DNA of 64,000 nt, from the NCBI GenBank assembly GCA_004009845.1, contig RMBW01000014.1:1-64000 (forward strand). The letters run 5' to 3'. This document shows positions 32,533-43,315 of this stretch, piece by piece (the stretch's first letter is position 1; each line of letters opens with the position of its first letter). Under the pieces are notes generated by a model. That model did no database searches and was not told where the DNA came from. It was given only the letters and a program-made list of their open reading frames with translations. Source of the DNA: Davidsoniella eucalypti (lineage: Eukaryota > Ascomycota > Sordariomycetes > Microascales > Ceratocystidaceae). The position numbers were made by a program, and so were the translations under genes.

Positions 32533-34103
32533 GGGAGCGACTCAAGGAGAAGCTATCACAGGTTTATTTTGGCATAATCAAATGAAGTGCAAAGCACAAC
32601 AAAAGAAGAGCCGGAAATGTCGGGCAACTGGAACCTTCAAAGTGTTGCCCTCCGAGTGTGAGTGTGAATTCCTGAGCAGCGGAGATGAGGCTCGGGAGAC
32701 CAGCGATCGCGAAAAGTGTAGAGAAAAGGGGGTGGGCGATCGTTGGTGAGAATTACCCTCGAGAGAGGAAGAAACAGGCTCAAGGCCTCACAAAACGGAG
32801 CATCATGAAATAAATCAATAGATGCGAGAGAATGGACAGCGACATTGGTGATATGTGCTGGTCGCTCTTAAAAACCCACGACGAAGGGGAATTTTTCGTC
32901 TTTGGACAAAAGAGGAGGCATCGAAAACTCAAAGGTACCCCCCCCCCCGAGGGTTGTAGAAGGGAAGGTTGTGCACTGTGGTATACAAACAGTATGAAAC
33001 AATACATTGGATATAAGAAAACCACATAGTTGTCACATATTGAATGTCTTAGACATACTGACACGTATTATTTGGCGTCTACCTGTAAACCCATATATAT
33101 GCTAATTACTTTGGGTCAACAGTAGGAGCGAATTTCCTTACCTTACCTTTTTTTCCTGGCGTAAAGAAAAAGGTAGGATCCATGCTTTGATAGCTCCGTG
33201 TTAGGGTTATGAACACAATGTTGACTCTGTTTTTGTGACCCCGCCATTGGGTTGCCCTTATTTATTCTATGACGTATTTTCACAGCCCACTATTAAATTA
33301 AGTAAATACTCACGCCCCACTATTGATGGTGCTCCGGACCAACTCCGTAGCCGCCCAATTTTATTGGCCCGACTCCCCCGCGCTCGTTAATAATAATAAA
33401 TACAAATACAAATACAAATACGTGTTTTTCGTGACAGATTTCCCAACCTATATTCTTCTTTTCGCGATATCTTCAACAATTATAAAAAAAATAGAACAAG
33501 CTTCACCTTCGCGTGTCTTACTCGCCGCTGCCCTTAAGCAAACAGTGGCATATCATTTCGAAAACCCGAGGTTCCAATTACAACTGATACTTCTATGGTA
33601 GATATCCCATCGACTCTTGGACTCTTCATGATCATATCAAAACGGCTAAGCTAACATTCAACCTTACATAAACAACAAAGTAGTCATAACATGCCTCTTT
33701 CTCCTGTGCAGGAGACTTCTTTGATCAATTATCTTGAGTTTTTATCAAAATTAGCCTCCCCCCTCAGTGTTTACTGCACTCTTGATCATTAGCTTGTGCT
33801 ACTGACTGTAAGTCCTGCTGCCTCAATATCATTTCCTCTGATATCATGTTATGGTTAAGCTCCTCTCATATTCTTATCTCTCTTGAAAATCATTATCTAA
33901 AACATTTACTGACCCAATATAACCACCCCCTAGCCTGTTCCTAATCTGCCCTATCCAAAATATCGACAGGTTGAATTTTGATTGAATTTTGCTGTTTTAC
34001 CAATACATCTAAATTTAAGAAATTCATTGTAGGTTTTTCTTGCAACATCTTTCAGCCAAGATAGATAACCAACTATTGTGTATAGCAACTTTCGAACTTA
34101 GAG
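32533..34103. other. Intergenic with repeat scraps
   Basis: A C11 run lies at about 32939-32949. The string tggcgtctacctgt at 33074 (complement ACAGGTAGACGCCA) resembles the LINE terminus but is too short to be sure. ATACA units occur at 33395-33421. No gene supported; the last ~400 bp are the likely upstream region of copy 2. Confidence 0.4.
33395..33421 (+). repeat. (ATACAA)-type array
   Basis: aaatac repeated about four times. A similar array occurs at 38932-38948 directly after a LINE ORF2 fragment, so this may be the tail of another truncated element. Confidence 0.6.
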
Positions 34104-36650
34104 ATGTCTGAGCCATCTGCTCCTGAGCCAAGCTCCTCTGGGCACTACCCCCCTTCTTCTCCAAAGAGCATTGCTAGAGCTTTTGAGGCTTGTCGGACAT
34201 TTGATGATATCTTAGCACTCACCGAATGGGATCTTAACCGGCTACAGCCTATTTTCCAGAGTCATCTTACACAGAACGTTAGTGAGAACTCACATGTCAG
34301 AATCATTGAAAAGTTTTGGGATGACTATACTTCCGTTTCACTATTCGACAAGTCTCCCACTATTCAATCCCAGCTGAGAGATAGTCTTGATATTCAGATA
34401 TATCTATTCTTGAAACTACCTGATACTTTCAAGTTCTTTGATATCGGAACTAGCCAGCAGCAGCAGCAGCAAGTTTTTGATCTAGCTAAGGCCTATCTTG
34501 AGTCGACAAACAGCACTACTCGTATTCGACTTCCCTTCGAGTTGGCATTTGATAGGGCAGAGGTGGACCCAAGAATTGGAGTCCCAAATAGTTTACGTCT
34601 ACTAAACTATATCGACAGCTGCTATAAAGCTTGGTTAGGAGGACAGTATATGTCACCCTATAGTTCGGTTATTGGCCCTTCTGGAATAGGGAAGTCATTT
34701 ACTGTGAAGCAGCTGGCTAAACGTCATGGAGTATATGTCATCTACATCTCTCTTTCTCCATCCAAAAGCCATGGATTTCCAGGCCGTTCTTTAGTTGCTG
34801 ATATCTATACAGCAGACTATTCTCAACTATCAAGAGCAAGTCTAGAAAAAAGGTGGGAAAAACATCTTCAACGCCACATTTCTATCGCAGAATATCTTTG
34901 GAAATTAGGCATGTCCAGCTCTGATTTCTGGGATTTGCAGACTGGAAATGATAGTTTCCAGAGCTTTGTCTTCAAGTTACTTAAGCTTGATGATCTCTCG
35001 TCTATGAAAAGAGGTTTGGATGGTGAGACAAAGTGTTGGGACAATCCGCTGGAAGATACTTTTTGGGTCGATAAACTCCAAAAACTCATTGAGGAAAATA
35101 GCATTGTACTGCAAGAATCACAAAGAAAGGATAAAGTCAGATTTGTCTTTGCTTTTGATGAAGCACGAAACCTCTTAGTTGATCAAGAAGAGGAAGGATC
35201 TGATAGTGCTGTGCTATTTAAGTCACTACGATCAGCTTTAATTCGTGTTAAAGCCACCGATAAGAATCACCGTGTTTTTTCTCTGTTGATGGATACTACC
35301 TCCAGAGTTTCAAAATTCTCTCCTCCCCGGTATCTGGATCCTAGCCAAAAGAAGCCATACAACGACATGACCCCTACAGAGATTTTACCTCCCTTTTTTG
35401 AGTTTTCTGCTCTGGATATCTTTGCACCACCCCTCAACTTGGCCCATCCCGCTATAGATTGGAGATCATTGTTCTCTTATGGCCGGCCAATGTTTGGTGC
35501 TTTCTGTCAGGAATTTGAATGTGGACCTGATGGGAATTCTACAATGCCAGATATATTCCAGCTAGCTTTCGAAAAGTTGAACCCAGGTAGAACAACTAAG
35601 CTATCAGCATTGAGTATGGTTCGCTACCTGGCACTCCTTTTGAATAGAGTAAGCTTTGAGGTTTATTATCAACCTCATTGCCAGAAGCTAGTGTCTGGTT
35701 GGATGCATTGGATCTTCAATGTATCAGAGGACCGAGAGAACCTATCTATTGGACAGCCCCCAGAGCCGATTCTGGCTATGGCAGCCTATGCCCATCTTTC
35801 TCTCCATGGTAACCTTATCAAGGCACTAGTTGATTTCAGAAACAGCTTTAGATGGGGATTTGTCAATGTTAGTGATATTGGCGAATTTGTAGCAGGTTGG
35901 ATTCTTTTACTTGCTTTTGACACTGGATATAGACCAAGAGACTATCTGCCCGTTCCATGCAAGCTCAGCTGCTATCTAGAGAGTCTCTTTGGCACGGCTA
36001 CTCAACAGAGTATATTCTCTAGTATAAACACTTCACTCAGTGTTGGGCAAGTTTTTTTCAATCGGGTGATTCGTTTCATTCCTAAAACTGTTAACAAAAA
36101 GCCCTTAAAGCCAACTCCTTGAGATTTGCTACATCTATACACTAGGTGCTGTGCAATTTTGCTTCCCGAGAATACCCCAGGAGTAGATATTCTAGTTCCA
36201 GTCTGGGTACCTGCTACACATGGACGTCCTGCATGTATGGGATGTATCCTGGTTCAAGTCAAGAATAGAACCCATGATAGACTTACTGCTTCTCTCAGAG
36301 AGGATGCCAAGACTTCTATCTTAACTGCTATCGGATATCTTGGCTTCGATCCTGACAAGACGCCAGTTCTTGGACTAATGCTTTGTCTTCGTAGTTCATC
36401 GTCATCTTCCACAGTCAATGTATTTACAGCATCTATGAAGAAGTCTGCTATCCCAATAGCTTTAGTAGTTGGTATGGCTAAAACTACTTATCCCTTTCTT
36501 GCAGGGGAGGGTAAGGAAGATCTCTATAAGATACTTTGTGATCTTCTTGTCACTAAAACAGACTTGCATAAGACGAGTGACACTGAGTATAGCAAAGCCG
36601 TTGTGCCAACAGTAGCAACTGAACCAGAACCAAAGGAACAAGCTAGTTAG
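34104..36650 (+). pseudogene. P-loop NTPase / PD-(D/E)XK-like nuclease, Crinkler/RHS-like effector family, copy 2 (one in-frame stop)
   Basis: An 848-codon frame with a single TGA at 36120-36122; both sides are in the same frame and both match copy 1 at 18798. Features by residue: Pro/Ser-rich start; domain with FDDILALTEWDLNRLQPIF; Walker A GPSGIGKS near 191; FYDLQ-type segment SSDFWDLQTG near 275; Walker B-like FAFDEARNL near 349; SLLMDTTSRVSKFSP near 394; YLALLLNR and QKLVSGWM near 510-535; VFFNRVIRF near 650. After the TGA come CCAILLPENTPGVDILVPVW and CILVQVKNR near 694-720, the presumed nuclease core, and a 130-residue tail with IALVVGMAKTTYPF. No introns. Apart from the stop it is undamaged, so loss is recent, or the two parts are made separately. 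Lookalike: other STAND-type NTPases, which normally carry repeats that are absent here. Confidence 0.65.
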
Positions 36651-38040
36651 ATTGAACTTGATAATAAAATGAATAGTCTTTGCTATTTGCTACTCTTGAA
36701 ATGTACTGAGTTGGAGGGCATGTATGTTGAACATTACTTCTTTCTTGATTAACTTTTCTTCTCTTTTACACATTCTATGTTTAAGTTCTATGAGTTTTAC
36801 AGTGTTTTTGGGGGGGCTCTCGATCTTGGAATTGGACAGAATCTTATTGTCGGAACTTTGAATTTCTATTCGGTAGTAGTCGTTTAATCTTAGTGATTCA
36901 AGTCGGCTATAAATATAATTGATGCTTTGGTGATGGATGACAAGTTTCAATCAAGTCTAAATGCTGATAGTTTTGGGACGATGAACAGAGATAGGATGAT
37001 TCTAGACGTCGATAAGCCCTAATGGCCATCGAAGATCCCCTATAACGGCTTATACGGATCTACAAACATATCGTCACCATCAAATGAAACCTCACATGAG
37101 ATGCCATTAGGTGAAGCATGAGACAACATATGGAACGAAATTTGGACTGTAAATAACCAATCAAAAGAAACCAGAAGAACAGAAGGAAATGAATTTGAAA
37201 GGACCACGATGCTCTACATTCCATTCAAGATATCTTAGTTTGATAGATCAATAGAAATTCAACCTCAAATCTCCTAATCTGCCAAGACCCTGCAAAAATC
37301 ACTTATAGGTAACAAATGTTTTACACAATTTTTTTTAATCGTCCAAGTCTGATTTTTGTTCTTGATTTTTATTTAACAAAGTTGGAGCTCGAAAAATCGA
37401 GGGGTAGGTCTTGTAAAAAAATATAACGGCATGAATTTTTATTTTTAATTACTCTTTTCTAGTTGGGACGAGAGTTTTCTCTCATATTACCTCTGAGTCA
37501 AAAGTCATAGTACCCAGAGTCGATCCGACCCTTCAAGAATTGTCCAGTTCGTGGGAAATGGTGCCAATGCCATTTGTTCTATTTTAAACATCAAGCTCTA
37601 ATAAGCAAGTATAGAGAGAAATAGACTATGATGACAGCCAGATCAAATATGCTATCGTAACATCAAAATTCAAAAGTTCAAATAGTACCGTGAAAACAGA
37701 CTAAGTTAGTAATCGGTCCTTATCGGTGCGGATTGGGGGTGTGTAGATGATAACTATACATTTGCCAAGACTTTTCAATCTGCGTATATCGTGAAGTTTA
37801 TCCTTGACGAGGAAAAAAAATACGGGTTACATTTATCTGGTAGGTATTACCACTGTTAACGAATAAAGTTATAGTATCAGGCATATACATTAATATATAC
37901 TATTGATTCTCTGAAAGGTTAAATATTTATGCATTCACTAGGCAGGTACACATAGTCTAAGTCCACATACTAGGAAAACTAAAACTGTATATAACTAAGT
38001 TTCTTTCAGATTTACAGATGCATTGCTAGTAGTTAACACT
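36651..38040. other. Intergenic, AT-rich
   Basis: No gene, tRNA or repeat terminus recognised. The frame 36690-36950 (minus) has no features. Confidence 0.45.
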
Positions 38041-38044
38041 ATTA

Positions 38045-38655
38045 GCAATTAGCATATATTTCCGTGCTGTCAAATTGGAAATTGACATTTTCGTCGCAGA
38101 AAGGATGCTCTGCAAGTAGCTTCTCTGCCGTTGGCCGATCAGATGGGTTACTATACGTTGGATGAGGTTAGTACCGAGTACCGGGTCTTCGGATTTAGAA
38201 AGGCTTCTGCACAACCTACTTGGAAACAATCCGACATGAAGGCCAGTGCTATTGGGCTATGATTTATGTCCTCCTGATGGGAGGTGTTTCGCCGTTGGCA
38301 AGCTTGTAAATAGCACCAACAGCTTCTTCGTTACCCAACGGTCTCTTGCCTGCAATCATTTCAAGAACGACATATCAAAGGGACCTGATATCAATTTTTG
38401 CGCTGTATCCTTTGCCCTCTGGGGCCATCCAAGACATGGAACCCTGCATGGAGTTTGTCTTGTCATTGCCGTAGATATCGTCTGTCTTTTTACTGATACC
38501 GAAATCTGAAATCTTGCATGTACCGTCAAGATCCGACAGGATATTATCTGCCTTGAGATCACGATGCAAGATAACTTCACGGTGCAGGTGAGCAAGTCCA
38601 GAAAGAGTCTGGCGAGTCACTGAGCTAACTAGAGGCTCTTCAAACCGACCATGTT
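38045..38655 (-). pseudogene. MAPKKK (Bck1-like) kinase-domain fragment
   Basis: Minus strand from about 38655: GRFEEPLVSS, TRQTLSGLAHLHREVILHRD, LKADNIL, TCKISDFGISKKTDDIYGND and SMQGSMSWMAPE. These are the catalytic HRDLKxxN and DFG blocks and the activation loop of the Bck1 cell-wall-integrity MAPKKK. About six residues after APE are missing, a TGA interrupts at 38375-38377, then VVLEMIAGKRP and EEAVGAIYKLANGETPP are readable, another break, IALAFMSDCFQ, an intron-like gap (gtaggt ... gtatag) and NPSDRPTAEKLLAEHPFCDE, the C-lobe end. The intron trace argues for a DNA-level duplicate. It is truncated at its 5' side where LINE sequence begins. Not functional. Confidence 0.85.
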
Positions 38656-38950
38656 TTTTTTCAAGCCTCAGAAGTCCTGCTGGACTCTGATCCTACTATC
38701 AGCTCGCAGCCCGAGATCCTAGATTTCCGGCGCTACGAAGAATCTCGAACCCTGGCAGGCCGGGCCGAGTCCGAGTTCTTCGGTGCCGTGGGCACGCGCC
38801 CGACTTTCCGAAGGCGTCGCTAGCAGATGCCAAGAGAGCCGTCAAACGATGGTTCCAACTAAAAGCTGCCGAATGGTGGCAGAGAGTAGCTCCGCCCCTT
38901 TATAGGGACCTGAAAGATTCTATGGCCTAATACAAATACAAATACAAAAA
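38656..38950 (+). mobile_element. LINE ORF2 fragment with (ATACAA) tail
   Basis: Plus strand: EILDFRRYEESRTLAGRAES, EFFGAVGTRPTFRRR, a frameshift, then ADAKRAVKRWFQLKAAEWWQ and LYRDLK, the segment that in fungal Tad-like ORF2 proteins precedes the TGHGDFxxYHxRF end. The fragment stops at about 38923 and continues into taatacaaatacaaatacaaa, a simple tail. It differs from the TCAAA-tailed family in the rest of the window, so it is probably a second LINE family. It abuts the kinase fragment. Confidence 0.65.
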
Positions 38951-39792
38951 TAGAGTGAATGTCCCGGCACTATGACTTTCTCGACTAGACACTAACGCGC
39001 TACGTATATCCCCGTTTAGGTTGAATAATTGTCATCGAACACATGCACCCGCTGACTAAGCAGCTTGCGGAGAAAACATGTGAAGGGTGTTTTATTAATA
39101 GAGGTCTATGAAGGAAATGTTGTGATGATATAGGCGAGTTAAGTCATGTCAATCTTTTCCCAATCGCCTAGTTTGCAGTTGTGACTTATCCATAACTCTT
39201 TCTCTGTTAATTAACCAATCTACTCTTCTCTTGATACTCAATAGCACAACCCAGCGTTTATTAAATCTTTTCTAACAACCTACTGCTAATGTTTGGCCTC
39301 TACAATCTTTGACCTTAGTGCTAGCATCACGTTAGAAGTTCTACCATCGCCTATACTCCTCCATATGTATACGTCTTACCTTATTACATTTCCCTTGCAA
39401 CATACATTACTTTAGAACTACGTACATAACTTACTGTAAGCCATTGATCATTGCTGATTTTGCTACTACCATTCTTCTTACTTGTCTATACAGAACATTT
39501 TCTCAATAATCTTGGTCTTTGCTCTTATATTTTAGCCACGGTTTTAACTTGCTTTGTAACTCGGGAATCATTCAGTGATCAATATATCCTGCAGATACCA
39601 CAGAAAGTGATTACTATGTAAGTTCAGTATCAAAATACGAACTGCCAGTTGCAGCCACCTCACTTGTTGTTTTTTCGCTTTTCTTGTTTCCTCTATATTG
39701 TTTTTACTGCTTCTTTCTACTATTTTCCTCTACTATTACCTTTCTTTGCTTTGCACTTATCGCTACATTTCAACCTAGTCTTTACACTTTAA
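38951..39792. other. Intergenic
   Basis: AT-rich, no gene supported. Confidence 0.4.
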
Positions 39793-39906
39793 AATTGCCA
39801 AAACAACTTTAATATACAGGCACAACTTTAAATATCTGTCAGGTAACCAATCCGGCGTCGTATGATCTTGGTGATTTAGGTAGACGTTAAATATAGTCAA
39901 GTCAAA
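39793..39906 (+). mobile_element. Short LINE 3' end (TCAAA family), 5' truncated
   Basis: attgccaaaacaactttaat, atacaggcacaactttaaat and atctgtc ... ccaatccggcgtcgtatgat match the reverse complement of 26390-26463 almost exactly, followed by the terminus gatttaggtagacgttaaat and a degenerate TCAAG/TCAAA tail. A typical dead-on-arrival copy, about 114 bp. It marks the right edge of the repeat-rich island. Confidence 0.8.
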
Positions 39907-40258
39907 TTGTTGGAGACTGCGTGTGTAATTGATGAGTAAGTATATATAAAAAAAAATCCCAAAAACACATAAAGAATAACTAGCCAATCGGCACTGTATA
40001 ACAATCAGAAATCACACACGAAAACGTGTTGAAATTTGTATGTGTATATGTATGCTGCAAGTGTATATCAATTATATATAAGTATATAGTTAGAATATTT
40101 CAGATATTGGATCGATTCACATGACAAAAACTACCTTAACAGATTGTTGTATGTATTATAAATGAAAAGTAAGGTCAACAAAACACGACTAAGAAAACAC
40201 AACTAACAAGCGACAACAATCATTTACTCTCCGTATAACGTTGTGTTGCCTAAACAGT

Positions 40259-40957
40259 CTAATCGTTCCATTCAGTGCGTCCTAAACGAATGATATCAGC
40301 CGGCTCAATTAACCACGGGTTTGACGGCGCCTTTCCCTCCTGTGCGAGCTTCGTTGCCGCAACAGCTGCCTTGCCAATGACGTCGGCGTCTTGGCCAATA
40401 CTATCACTGATTCCCGTACTCACACTACCCAGTCCCTTGACGATAGAAGTGAGAAAGCCCTGTCCAGTATGTGGTTGCTCTCTGTCGCCCATGATCAAGC
40501 CCGGGCGCACGATGATAGCGTTATCGAAGCCAGCGGCGAATATAGCATCTTCTACGCCATTCTTCATCTGCGAATAGGGGAACTGACGAGAGATGAAGGT
40601 GCGGTTGCTGTGGCTGCTAATAAAGACAAAATTCTTGACGCCAGCTTCCTTGGCAGCTTTAACAAGCTCAACATTGAGATCGTGATCAATCTTCCATTGG
40701 TTCGCGATGCCGCCGGCTTGAGCCCGTGTAGTACCCAGACCGGAAATTAGGGTCGTCGGTATGGGGGTTAGGGCTTTCAAGGCGTCGGCCCATTTAGTGG
40801 TATCAGGCTCTACCACGGCATTGAGCTTGGCTGACTCGTGCTTGGGAGCGCGACGGCCGATGGTCTGGAGGCTGGGGAAGGCATCAGATGCCAGAAGAAC
40901 TTTCAGAGCCTCGCCACCGACAAGACCCGTGCTACCGATGATGAGTGTAGAAGTCAT
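40259..40957 (-). CDS. FMP52: Fmp52-like mitochondrial protein (atypical short-chain dehydrogenase fold)
   Basis: Single exon, 232 residues, the normal length for Fmp52. The N-terminal LIIGSTGLVGGEALK is the Rossmann nucleotide-binding loop (TGxxGxxG) of the NAD(P)-binding SDR/HTATIP2-like group. FVFISSHSNRTFISRQFPYSQMK has the YxxxK pair used by these enzymes, here as YSQMK, and IIVRPGLIMGDRE follows. Fmp52 localises to the mitochondrial outer membrane in yeast and its reaction is not established (family knowledge). It is intact and forms a divergent pair with the RING gene at 41560; the ~600-bp gap holds both promoters. The C-terminal IIRLGRTEWND is typical. Confidence 0.9.
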   Translation of the reverse strand: MTSTLIIGSTGLVGGEALKVLLASDAFPSLQTIGRRAPKHESAKLNAVVEPDTTKWADALKALTPIPTTLISGLGTTRAQAGGIANQWKIDHDLNVELVKAAKEAGVKNFVFISSHSNRTFISRQFPYSQMKNGVEDAIFAAGFDNAIIVRPGLIMGDREQPHTGQGFLTSIVKGLGSVSTGISDSIGQDADVIGKAAVAATKLAQEGKAPSNPWLIEPADIIRLGRTEWND

Positions 40958-41559
40958 AGCGAGGGGTAATGTGTCGATAAGGTGTGAATATTTGTATAGA
41001 AAAGAGTATGTGTAGAATTAGATATATATCAGGCTACTATACTATGGGTTTAACTTTGTATTTATATTAAGCTAAGATACCATTCGGAAGCTTAACGATT
41101 GCTGCGAACTATGTGTTAAGCAGGCGCTATAGAACAACCAGGAAATAAAGTCGGATGCTTTTTGATGTGATCCAAATCCGGCCAAATCCTTAGACCCTTA
41201 GTTCATCACCAGGGTGCAATTCTAACCCAGATACCACGGATTTAAATCTAACCCAAGTCTTATCTCCATAGACACAAGTAAATGTGGCGCTTCCTCAATA
41301 CATGTAGCTCAACTAACGGCTAAATTGGGCCTGATAAGATAGTTAGAGGGGTCATTCCTTTGGCTTGTTCTGGAAGGCAGCTTTGTTGTTGCGCAAGTCA
41401 GTAAGAGCAACAAGAACTCCAAAAAGCGTAGTTGCTATTGTTTGACTTAACTAAGATATTTACCATCTACTATCATTATTCTTAGATTGGCCTCACAATC
41501 TCCAATCTGAATCTACGCAGTCTGACTTTTACCATTACTTCCTAATTTTCTTCCGCAAC
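40958..41559. promoter_or_regulatory. Divergent promoter region between FMP52 and the RING gene
   Basis: About 600 bp between two oppositely directed start codons. AT-rich, with several TATATA strings near 41020-41040 on the FMP52 side and a pyrimidine-rich leader (cctaattttcttccgcaac) just before the RING start. No specific operator recognised. Confidence 0.5.
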
Positions 41560-42253
41560 ATGGCATCTCAATACGAAAGTAAGTTCCTATAAAAAGACAA
41601 TTATCATGACCCAGCAGAGCTCTAACATGTCTTCTTGTCTCCTTCTCATAGTCGAGCACGGCATAAAGCCACAAGCTAAGTCGAAGGGTCGCCGTCCCGA
41701 CATGTCTTCTTTCGACGCCCTTCTGGACCAAGTCTCTACTTCCGGCAACCGGACCTCGGCCACTGCGACCTTCAGCGGTCTTCCGCACCACAACCCTCAC
41801 GCCACACCAACGCCCGTCGATGTTGCCGCGCTATACCGTCTCGTCCAAGATCAGATGTCCGTGCTAGCGTCCACGTCACCGGACTCGGAGAATCGCAGCC
41901 TACTCGAGAGCTTAATCGCCGATTTGGAAAGCTCCATTGATGAACCACCATCGGAAATTCAGGGCGTCAGCCAAGAGTTTTTGGATGGGCTGGATCGAGT
42001 ACCTCGCAAGGCGCTGAAGAAGGATGAGCAGTGCCCGATTTGCGCGGAACCCCATCTGGAAGATCAGTATTGCTTGGTTGTTGAGCTGCCTTGCCATAAA
42101 AGCCATCGCTTCGATCTAGAATGTGTGACGCCCTGGCTACAAAGCAAGGGAAACTGTCCCATGTGCAGAACAGACTTCGCCAAGAAGAAGGCGCCGATCA
42201 AGATTGAAGACAGTGAGGAGGAAGATGATGATCCTGCCGGCATGTTTGCTTAA
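41560..42253 (+). CDS. RING-type zinc finger protein (putative E3 ubiquitin ligase)
   Basis: Exons 41560-41578 (six codons plus one base, MASQYE) and 41652-42253; 206 residues. The intron is GTAAGT ... CATAG and joins to IEHGIKPQ, a start shared by a small family of fungal RING proteins. The RING spans about residues 132-185: CPIC, then LPCHKSHRFDLECVTPWL and CPMC, a C3-H-type order with slightly unusual spacing around the His residues. N-terminal of it is a predicted helical region (VDVAALYRLVQDQM), and the tail is strongly acidic (DSEEEDDD). RING domains recruit E2 enzymes for ubiquitin transfer; the substrate cannot be inferred. Intact; convergent with OPI3. Confidence 0.85.
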
Positions 42254-42486
42254 GGAATGTATAGCGATGAGATTATGGAGCATTGTATTATATAAGGCAC
42301 AGCAACTCTGTACATATTTGTGTCAATATCATGATGCTTCATCGAAGGACATATCTAGTATTTGTTTACTACGCTTGATCATCGCCCTCGCTATTTCTGT
42401 ATGTTATCTGACCATGCTTCAACTACTATTGATGATCTCGACAGTATATGTATCTTGTATCTTGCACCAAGTCTCGCTAGAGATAT

Positions 42487-43315
42487 TTACTGAGCCTTGC
42501 TTCCAGCTTTCTTGCGCTCTGCCTCGCGCTTCGCATAGATACCCGCAGTGAACGGGTTCTCAAAGCGCAACGCCACCAAGTACACGAGTAGGACCCAGCC
42601 AGTAAGAAGCACACCAGCAGGCTTTCCCAGTACCAGTGCCGTACCAAGGAAGCTCATAGTCGAGCCATAGTACATAGGCGCATCAGTGATGCTAAAGGGG
42701 AACCCTGTGACCATGTCGTCCATCAGAATACCAAAGTAATCGCCCAAGAACGTGCCTGTAATGCCGAGTGCCCATGTCGAGCTGATCACGAGAACATTTC
42801 CGGTGGCGAATAAAGCGTAGCCGGCAAATCGAGCTTGTGGAGTTAGGAGTAGAGCGTGTGTCGGTTGTGTCTCGATCGCGGATTTGTAGAGGAAGTCGCG
42901 AACAATTCCGAGAGAAAAGATCGTAGCTGCGAGAAAGTAACAAGCAGCCTCTCTGCGACCTCCGAATATATTGCTGAGAGTTCTATTGCGATATTCTAGA
43001 TAGGGTTAGTTAGGGTATATGTTTGTTTGGAGACTTTTTGAAAACGGCCTTTACGAACCCCGACGAGCCACAATACTATATATGGAGAATGTTAGAATTG
43101 AGATTTCGTGAAAAGAATATACAGAGATACATTCAACTCACTTCCAGAATAATGGGTTGAATAGAATCGAAAATGCCGAGACTACGCGGATGATGTTAGC
43201 AAAGATTAACCATAAGCTTAGGAGATAAAATATTATTATGCTGTAACTCACTATAGAGACTCTTCTGGTCAAAATCGACCATGTCGTAGATATCGAAAGA
43301 CGAAGTATGCTTCAT
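42487..43315 (-). CDS. OPI3: Phosphatidyl-N-methylethanolamine N-methyltransferase (phospholipid methyltransferase)
   Basis: An ER-membrane enzyme that performs the last two SAM-dependent methylations from phosphatidylethanolamine to phosphatidylcholine. Four exons: 43315-43252, 43181-43142, 43075-43059 (17 nt) and 42995-42487; 209 residues, the usual size. Exon 2 encodes SAFSILFNPLFW and exons 3-4 join IVARR to EYRNRTLSNIFGG. Then YFLAATIFSLGIVRDFLYKS, FAGYALFATGNVLVISSTWALG, the signature GDYFGILMDDMVTGFPF with APMYYGSTMSFLGTALV, and FENPFTAGIYAKR at the end. The family has four TM helices, and the G-rich and E-containing motifs bind SAM. The donor after exon 3 (gttcgt) is non-consensus but the frame is exact. 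The C-terminal lysine-rich tail KKAGSKAQ could be a retrieval-type signal (inference). Confidence 0.93.

Noticed and set aside
32939..32949. C homopolymer (and another near 52266) as G-quadruplex candidates
   Set aside because: Single runs, not four spaced G tracts.
33074..33090. Possible additional LINE terminus (complement of GGTAGACG...)
   Set aside because: Only about 14 matching bases and no coding fragment beside it; kept only as a weak mention.
18798..36650. TGA as a reassigned sense codon (stops in both NTPase copies)
   Set aside because: TGA ends the orphan gene at 29750 and the AcuK/Ert1-like gene at 13019, and the other TGAs lie only in genes with additional damage.
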